A stretch of DNA of 37,611 nucleotides from a virus, in IMG/VR virus record IMGVR_UViG_3300033156_000409, positions 1 through 37,611 of that record; one strand, given 5' to 3'. This document shows positions 31,819-37,611 of the stretch, in pieces; position 1 is the stretch's first letter, and every line of letters begins with the position of its first letter. A program made the position numbers and the translations under genes. The notes below the pieces were generated by a model, which saw nothing but the letters and a program-made list of their open reading frames with translations, ran no database searches and was not told the DNA's origin.

Positions 31819-32662
31819 TTCTATTTTTTATATTTGTAAATACCGGTTTATTAATTAATTCAATTCCTCCCCATATTTGCGGTACCTGGCTATAATGTGC
31901 GATATCATTGATCGCATATTTCGTACTCGAGAGCCATAGATCACAACCACGGTTTTTTACAAAAGTCTCGATCCAGAAATAAGTAAAAGCCCCGCGGTAT
32001 TTACCGGCGATATAAGCATCGGCCGCCGTCTGTCCTTCACCGCAAGCCGCAAACTGGATAATATTACTATGATCAAATACTCTCACGAAGGAACTTTTTT
32101 TCCTGATGCCCGGCGGTATAATATCGGTTTCAGTAAACCGTGGTTTAATATACAGGTCTTTCCTGAGAAAGCTTGTATATTTATTCTTTGATATCGCGCC
32201 GCCGGAGAAACATGTATCAAATGCGAGAGTAATTTTTGATTTGTAAGGAATATTTGTCAATATTTCTCTTAATTCAAAATCCCACAATGGCCCGTCATGC
32301 AAGTATAATGCTTCGCTATAACCATCAGCTTCAATTCCCTGTTTATCGAATCCCCTGGTACCATGACTGCTGATGTGGATAAAAAGATCATCACCGGGTG
32401 TGAGTTTATTTTTAAATTTTAAAATCCATTCGGTAAAGATTTTTCTTGTTACCTGCCTGTCTTTGAATTTATAAATCACGAATTCAGGAAAATAGGTATT
32501 AAGCCATTTTTCAACCATCAACTGGTCATTAAGACATCCCCGGAGATTATTAACACTTCCCGGGTAATCGTTAATTGCAAAAAGAAGCGCTGTCTTACCG
32601 CCATACGGCAATTCCTGGGGTAATGGGTTGCCGCCAAATATTTTTTTCAGACACATATCCAT
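31808..32662 (-). CDS. Caspase-like cysteine protease (peptidase C14/metacaspase family)
   Basis: The product is 284 aa from ATG 32662 (MDMCLKK). TTG 32674 would lie in the promoter-like site. The p20-like domain starts KTALLFAINDYPGSVNNLRG, with the catalytic His100 in HISSHGTRG and catalytic Cys151 in AFDTCFSGG, exactly as in metacaspases. The p10-like part contains FAACGEGQTAADAY and YRGAFTYFWIETF. Both dyad residues are present, so it should be active after Arg, Lys or Asp depending on subfamily. Bacterial caspase-like proteases act in regulated cell death and defence. Next to a holin-like protein, a role in lysis, maturation or counter-defence is conceivable. Confidence 0.9.
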   Translation of the reverse strand: MDMCLKKIFGGNPLPQELPYGGKTALLFAINDYPGSVNNLRGCLNDQLMVEKWLNTYFPEFVIYKFKDRQVTRKIFTEWILKFKNKLTPGDDLFIHISSHGTRGFDKQGIEADGYSEALYLHDGPLWDFELREILTNIPYKSKITLAFDTCFSGGAISKNKYTSFLRKDLYIKPRFTETDIIPPGIRKKSSFVRVFDHSNIIQFAACGEGQTAADAYIAGKYRGAFTYFWIETFVKNRGCDLWLSSTKYAINDIAHYSQVPQIWGGIELINKPVFTNIKNRNDD

Positions 32663-32676
32663 TTGGATTTTCAATA

Positions 32677-32684
32677 CAAAGTTA
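32677..32684 (-). promoter_or_regulatory. Possible -7 element upstream of the caspase-like gene
   Basis: TAACTTTG on the minus strand is a perfect match to TAnnTTTG and lies 15 bp before ATG 32662. The expected upstream TTG at 19-20 bp is not present (TTT instead), so this is a weak promoter prediction. Confidence 0.35.
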
Positions 32685-32707
32685 AATAAATATTCTAAAG
32701 AAAAAAA

Positions 32708-32902
32708 TTATTCTTTATCTTCATCTTCCCTGGTTATCTCCTTAACGCGCAAATTATTCAGTTCCTTGCAAATAGTAACCATATTCATATTTATAGTCTT
32801 ATACCCGGGACTATTTTTATAATCCTGTATGTTGAACAGGAGCTCCATTTGCTGAGAGAGCATCCCGTCCAGTGCTGTTAACGGTCTTTCTTTGAGTTTC
32901 AT
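32708..32902 (-). CDS. Hypothetical 64-aa protein
   Basis: A helical, charged protein (MKLKERPLTALDGMLSQQ, MVTICKELNNLRVKEI) with no recognised family. It lies 11 bp after the 60-aa gene and ahead of the caspase-like gene. Confidence 0.65.
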   Translation of the reverse strand: MKLKERPLTALDGMLSQQMELLFNIQDYKNSPGYKTINMNMVTICKELNNLRVKEITREDEDKE

Positions 32903-32913
32903 TTCAAATAATA

Positions 32914-33096
32914 TTATTTTTTAATTTTTAATTGTTTATTGGTTAAATATTCTTTTATTCTTTGACCTAATATATCGCAGGCATCACTCCACCCTTCGTT
33001 GTATTGAGAATAACTATCTCTATTGCCTGCCTGTTTGTAAGGGTGCATATTTTCCACCTCACTTATAATTTTGTCTATTTCTTCTATTGTCATCAC
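32914..33096 (-). CDS. Hypothetical 60-aa protein
   Basis: It begins MMTIEEIDKIISEVENM and continues YNEGWSDACDILGQRIKEYL, a two-helix pattern seen in many tiny phage proteins of unknown role. Its ATG overlaps the upstream stop by 4 nt, which supports coupling. Confidence 0.68.
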   Translation of the reverse strand: MMTIEEIDKIISEVENMHPYKQAGNRDSYSQYNEGWSDACDILGQRIKEYLTNKQLKIKK

Positions 33097-33266
33097 TCTT
33101 CCTCCTCATTAATTATCCTCGCACTTTTGTATGCCATCGAAAGGTTTAGATATCCCAATCTTCTGAATCGGTTCCACATCTTAGCGATAGCCTGTTCACC
33201 ATCCTCAGCCTGCACTGTCTCAGTCCCTGAGTATGTTCCGTACTGATACTTAATTGTGTAAGTCAT
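33093..33266 (-). CDS. Hypothetical 57-aa protein
   Basis: The start is ATG 33266 (MTYTIKYQYGTYSGTETV). It overlaps the stop of the 36-aa ORF upstream in ATGA, so the longer frame to 33308 is not needed. It is a beta-hairpin plus helix protein (AEDGEQAIAKMWNRFRRLG) without recognised function. Confidence 0.7.
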   Translation of the reverse strand: MTYTIKYQYGTYSGTETVQAEDGEQAIAKMWNRFRRLGYLNLSMAYKSARIINEEEE

Positions 33267-33373
33267 AACAGTATTATTAATAGGGTTAATGTTATTATTC
33301 CAATCCAAAACAGGCAGCCTGGTCGCCTGTCTCTTATGCCAAGCTCATCCTTCATGTCCTCCGGGATATCCAT
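33263..33373 (-). CDS. 36-aa single-pass membrane peptide
   Basis: ATG 33373 is embedded in the stop of the HTH membrane protein (TAATG), and its own stop overlaps the next ATG in ATGA. Such double coupling is strong evidence for translation. The peptide has a charged N-terminus (MDIPEDMKDELGIRDRRP) and one hydrophobic helix (CLFWIGIITLTLLIILL). It could partner the membrane-anchored HTH protein encoded immediately upstream. Confidence 0.65.
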   Translation of the reverse strand: MDIPEDMKDELGIRDRRPGCLFWIGIITLTLLIILL

Positions 33374-34163
33374 TACCACAGTTTCCACTTGGTTGTCATT
33401 ATCCAGGTTCTGACCCATATCCACAGAGCAGAGAATACAACAGCCAGGAAGCCGTCGAGTAGCATCTTACCAACGATATGAAGGCTGTCATTGACAGTGT
33501 GCACTCCGACTATGGTCCAGATGAAGAACCATGCAATGAGTATAGTAGCAGCGATGGATATCTTGTTCCTTGCAGCCTGATTCTTATGGATGCCTTTCAG
33601 GCTCCTTTTCAGTAGCTCTCTGAACTCAGCATCAGTCTTCTTCTCCTTATCTTCAATGTTTTCTTCTGTTTTAGGAGAGGCAAACTTGCTTTTCTTCTTC
33701 TCCACTTCCTTCTTCTCCACTTCCTTCTCATCCACAGCCTCCCATACAATGGGCTCCTTTTCCTGTTTGGTGTCGGCAGCTGCTTCCTTGATCTCAGCTT
33801 TGTTTATTTCTTCAACGGTAGTGACTTTGGTCTTAATGTCCGCCACTTTCTTACTACCCTCATGCTTAAGAGCTTCCTTTTTATCAAATGCCTCATTAAC
33901 CATCTTATCCATTTTCATCCTCTCTCCATGCTTCTTAAGCGACATACCTAAGTTGGTCCAACGCCTTGCTTTCTCCCAGGCTGCCGGGGAGCATTTACTC
34001 CATGAGCTTTCAGATCTTATTGCGGAAACATAATACTGCTTGACGCCTATAGCTTTAGCTGCATCAGCAGTATTCATTTTTTCCTCAGACATTGCCTTAA
34101 CCAGGCGATCCCGGATCGCTCTCTTGGCAACATCATTCAATGCTGCTTTTTTAGTCGTTGCTT

Positions 34164-34167
<4 letters not shown>
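33373..34167 (-). CDS. Membrane-anchored protein with N-terminal HTH-like domain
   Basis: The 264-aa product has an N-terminal HTH-like region (about 15-75: MNTADAAKAIGVKQYYV, AWEKARRWTNLGMSL), a long charged Lys/Glu-rich linker (about 85-190) with repeated EVEKKEVEKKKS-type sequence, and a C-terminal membrane domain with two helices (about 202-222 and 232-256). It would hold a DNA-binding head near the inner membrane. The linker nucleotides are Lys/Glu repetitive. It is coupled to the alanine-rich gene by ATGA. A role in tethering phage DNA or replication to the membrane is inference. Confidence 0.72.
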
Positions 34168-34792
<625 letters not shown>

Positions 34793-34796
<4 letters not shown>

Positions 34797-35221
34797 TTCA
34801 ATTTTTCTTTTATTATTTTATTTAATTCCTGAATTTCCAAACGAATAGTCCTGTCTGAAAACATGAAATTTTCAATCATCTTTATTCCATGCAATACAGT
34901 TGCATGATCTTTATCGAAAAATTTACCCAGACTATAAAGTGACAACTTGGTATATTGTTTGCCTAAATAGAAACTTAATTGTCTGGCAAATACAACTTCC
35001 TGTTTGCGTGTTTTCTTTTTCATGGTTTCAACAGGAATATCGTAATATAAAGAAACAGTTCCAATGATATATTCATAAGGCAAAACACGTTGCACCCGGT
35101 GATCGTCTCCTATCCTGAAACCAGCAATAAATCCTTTCATTATAAGAAATACCTCCCCGGATTTGGCATCCGGGTAATTATTTAAAATATATTCTTCTGC
35201 ATATTGTTCCGCTGTTTTCAT
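34793..35221 (-). CDS. DnaA domain IV-like origin-binding protein, no ATPase domain
   Basis: The product is 142 aa from ATG 35221 (MKTAEQYAEEY). Residues of about 55-120 match the DnaA C-terminal DNA-binding domain: TRKQEVVFARQLSFYLGK is the helix with the conserved R-x-x-x-x-Y/F pattern and KDHATVLHGIKMI (104-116) is the DnaA signature that contacts the DnaA box. There is no Walker A or AAA+ domain. It may mark the phage origin and recruit the DnaB helicase encoded 381 bp downstream in genome coordinates, or compete with host DnaA. Confidence 0.88.
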
Positions 35222-35231
35222 GATAATAAAT

Positions 35232-35588
35232 TTAAAATAGTTTTTCTTGTGCCTCAATTCCTTCCCGTAACCATCTTAGAAATTTAGTCTTATATCCTGG
35301 TTTATTTTTACTGAAAATTTTCTGAAATTCCAGATGCTTCGATTGGATCCAGCGGATATAATGAATCATTCCCCCCGTTCCTTTTGGATGGGCTTTTAGG
35401 AATTCGATAAAATAAGGATTTAAATTTCCCGGGTAATCATCTCCATGCCTTACAATTAATATATTTTCATTCCTGTTCCCGTAACACATGGAATAATTAG
35501 TGTCGGCCTGTTCATAATCATTAAATTGATATATACTGCCTTCACTGTTTACTATTGGTTTTCCATCAATCTCAATCGTGAAATACAT
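35232..35588 (-). CDS. Hypothetical 118-aa protein
   Basis: It has an N-terminal beta region (MYFTIEIDGKPIVNSEGS, NENILIVRHGDDYPG) and a basic helical C-terminus (KHLEFQKIFSKNKPG, FLRWLREGIEAQEKLF). No family is recognised. It lies between the helicase and the DnaA-like gene, so a replication accessory role is likely by context. Confidence 0.72.
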   Translation of the reverse strand: MYFTIEIDGKPIVNSEGSIYQFNDYEQADTNYSMCYGNRNENILIVRHGDDYPGNLNPYFIEFLKAHPKGTGGMIHYIRWIQSKHLEFQKIFSKNKPGYKTKFLRWLREGIEAQEKLF

Positions 35589-35601
35589 GATCTTTTTTTA
35601 T

Positions 35602-36918
35602 TTAATACCCCCAGAACATTGCATCCTCAGAGGCTGTAATTAATATCTTCTCACATTTACCATTACGATTCTTCGCGACATCTATATATGCCTTATCCCT
35701 CATGTCATTACCATCGTCATACCAGTGTTTCTCAGGCAGCCTTATGAACCGCGTTAAAAAGATTACAATATCAGCATCCTGTTCCAATTCACCACTTTCA
35801 CGAAGATCCGAGAGTATAGGAAAAGGATTGGCGCGGGATTCGACGGCCCTGTTCAGTTGGCTGACAGCAATAACAGGTATGTCAAGTTCTTTGGCCATGG
35901 ATTTGAAATGCTTGCTTATATCACCTATATACCGGTTGCCATTTTGTTTAAGCACATCATCACCGCGGGCTAATTGCAAATAATCAATAATTACCATGTC
36001 TATTCCGGCAAGTCTTTTCATTTTCCTGGTAATTGATCTTATTTCCGTGGCGCGTAATGCCGCCGTGTCATCCACGAATATTCTATTGGCATATTCCCCG
36101 TTCTGTTGATTAATCATATTCCAGTCAATATCTTTACCCGATTTCAATTCATTTATATCGGTAAACCTGTCAACCAGCATCCGGTATGACAATTGCCGTT
36201 TGCTCATCTCGAGTGAAAAAAACAATATCTTATACCCGAGTTTAGCAGCTTCACGGCTTATATTAAGTGAAAAGGCTGTCTTACCCATTGACGGGCGTGC
36301 GGCAATAAGTATAAGGTCTGATTTCTGAAACCCCAGTGTGAGCCTGTCAAGCTGCAATATACCCGATGGCACGCCAATAAGTTCCGTTTCCTGTTCGGCT
36401 ATTTTATGAATATATTTAATTGTTTCAGCATTAATATCTGATAATATTTCCGGTTCTGTACGCACTATTTCTTCACTTATATTGAATAAAGAATGTTCGG
36501 CGTAATCACTTATATCTTTAATATCCTTTTCATATTCATTATAACTCATGCGCTGTAATTCACCGGCTATCTTAATATATTCTCGTCTTAAATATTTTTC
36601 CTTTATTATTTCAGCGTGCTGTATCGCGTATTTATCTGTTACCACCGTTTCTGCCAGGGAGGTTAAATACATAACACCACCGATATCATCCAGTTTTTTA
36701 CTTGACTGTAGCGATTCATGAACACTTACAATATCCGGTTTCCCGCCATTTTTATATATTTTCAAAATATGATTATACAAGATGATATTTTTCTTGTCAT
36801 AAAACATTTCAGGTTTAACCAGGACATCATCCAGTATATCCGGATTAACAAGTATTGCTGCCAGTAACCCGCGTTCAGCATCTGTTGCATGCGGTAATAT
36901 TTTACCCTGTATATCCAT
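35602..36918 (-). CDS. dnaB: Replicative DNA helicase
   Basis: The 438-aa product matches DnaB end to end. The N-terminal helical domain (1-150) begins HATDAERGLLAAILVNPD. The RecA-like domain has Walker A ARPSMGKTAF (207-216), FFSLEMSKRQL (233-243), Walker B MVIIDYLQLA (308-317) and AVSQLNRAVE with LRESGELEQDAD, the arginine-finger and sensor regions. It unwinds the replication fork as a hexamer. The start overlaps the DUF4373 gene by 17 nt. Confidence 0.96.
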   Translation of the reverse strand: MDIQGKILPHATDAERGLLAAILVNPDILDDVLVKPEMFYDKKNIILYNHILKIYKNGGKPDIVSVHESLQSSKKLDDIGGVMYLTSLAETVVTDKYAIQHAEIIKEKYLRREYIKIAGELQRMSYNEYEKDIKDISDYAEHSLFNISEEIVRTEPEILSDINAETIKYIHKIAEQETELIGVPSGILQLDRLTLGFQKSDLILIAARPSMGKTAFSLNISREAAKLGYKILFFSLEMSKRQLSYRMLVDRFTDINELKSGKDIDWNMINQQNGEYANRIFVDDTAALRATEIRSITRKMKRLAGIDMVIIDYLQLARGDDVLKQNGNRYIGDISKHFKSMAKELDIPVIAVSQLNRAVESRANPFPILSDLRESGELEQDADIVIFLTRFIRLPEKHWYDDGNDMRDKAYIDVAKNRNGKCEKILITASEDAMFWGY

Positions 36919-37611
36919 TTTTGTTTTTATATTTTTCAGCGGTTTTTCTTGCTTCTTGTATCATTTTCTTGTATTCCGCTTCGGTGTCGTCTTGAGTTTC
37001 ATCTTCCCATCTGCGCTGGTTCAGGTATGTATAAGGATGCGGCTGAAATTGCTTATCTTTTATTCCTGCTATAAACTTAGGCAGTGTCTTCATAATTTCT
37101 TCCCGCTCGCTGTCTTTGAGCTTAGCCCATTTCTTTTCACATTTTACTTTTGCTATTTTTTTATTGTACAAATTCCAAAATTTATTGAACGGTATATTTA
37201 TTTCTTTTACTTTACTCTCTTTTACTCTTTTAGGCATTGGGTGCGCATTACAATCGTTATGCGTTTGTAATGCATTCGCATCATTACCCCATCTAATGGC
37301 GGCGGCCTTACGTGCTTTTTCCCGCTTGTCATCATATTTCAACATTCTATTGCATAAACTTTCGCTGTAAAAAAACTGTTCATCCTGCACCTTGAATAAA
37401 TCATATTTCAACACAACAGCTCTCATCTTTTCCGTCGTGGTATTATATCTCCTGGCAAGTGCTGGTATAAGCATAATAGGATAACAATATTTAGGCTGAT
37501 CCCGGAGTGTTTCCACGAGCACCCAGTATATGCCATATCCCTCCATACCTAATTGTTCAATAAGCATTACCATCTTAGGATCGTCTTTAGCGTTGCTATC
37601 ATGCGGAAAAT
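36902..37611 (-). CDS. Replication initiation-like protein (DUF4373), main part
   Basis: This carries most of the 241-aa protein whose start is at 130 across the junction. The N-terminal winged-helix-like domain contains LIEQLGMEGYGIYWVLVE and LIPALARRYNTTTEKM. A variable linker follows. The C-terminus has IPFNKFWNLYNKKIAKVK, KWAKLKDSEREEIM and PYTYLNQRRWED, typical of phage replisome organisers and helicase loaders. The gene directly precedes DnaB in the operon, so loading of the helicase at the origin is the probable role. Confidence 0.87.
   Translation of the reverse strand, partial: FPHDSNAKDDPKMVMLIEQLGMEGYGIYWVLVETLRDQPKYCYPIMLIPALARRYNTTTEKMRAVVLKYDLFKVQDEQFFYSESLCNRMLKYDDKREKARKAAAIRWGNDANALQTHNDCNAHPMPKRVKESKVKEINIPFNKFWNLYNKKIAKVKCEKKWAKLKDSEREEIMKTLPKFIAGIKDKQFQPHPYTYLNQRRWEDETQDDTEAEYKKMIQEARKTAEKYKNKNGYTG
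37498..37611. repeat. Terminal direct repeat, right copy
   Basis: Identical to 1-114. See the left copy. Confidence 0.97.

Noticed and set aside
32662-32674. TTG start of the caspase-like protein
   Set aside because: It would lie where transcription should begin if the TAACTTTG element is used; ATG 32662 keeps the whole domain.

Overview
This 37.6 kb window is an apparently complete tailed-phage genome. The first 114 bases are repeated exactly at the end (1-114 = 37498-37611). A replication gene runs across that junction, so the unit is a circle, or terminally redundant molecule, of about 37,497 bp. Every convincing gene reads on the minus strand. The host is most likely a member of Bacteroidota: signal peptides and the lipobox are of that style, most genes lack a Shine-Dalgarno and start after A/T-rich leaders, promoter-like sites fit the TTG-N19/20-TAnnTTTG pattern, and a BACON-like domain is present. 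The morphology inferred is a long-tailed siphovirus with an HK97-fold capsid. No integrase or reverse transcriptase was seen.

Layout in transcription order. (1) Early block, 7247 down to 1747: small unknown proteins, a tRNA-like element, a phage C5-cytosine methyltransferase, an XRE regulator, a RecE-like exonuclease with a putative annealing protein, and a lipoprotein closed by a terminator. (2) Replication and accessory block, 1576 through the junction to 30882: MT-A70 methyltransferase, a possible PD-(D/E)XK protein, a DUF4373 initiator-like protein, DnaB helicase, a DnaA domain-IV-only protein, an alanine-rich repeat protein, a membrane-anchored HTH protein, several tiny ORFs, a caspase-like protease, a holin-like protein and a small outer-membrane barrel-like protein. 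(3) RNA locus, 30867-30131: eight 36-bp repeats, then a promoter, a circularly permuted tmRNA gene and a terminator. (4) Late block, 29979 down to 7433: terminase, portal, a large modular adhesin-like protein, minor head protein, protease, capsid, a glycosyltransferase/ATP-grasp cassette, connector genes, tail tube, a frameshifted tail chaperone, tape measure, tail-tip and fibre protein, BACON protein, and a lysis pair ending in a terminator at 7374-7396.

The most novel material is the phage-borne permuted tmRNA with its upstream 36-bp array, the phage caspase next to membrane-active proteins, and the glycosyltransferase/ATP-grasp insertion inside the head genes. A perfect 18-bp inverted repeat, ATATGTTATAAAACATAT, lies upstream of both the recombination genes and the terminase genes and could coordinate the two transcripts.
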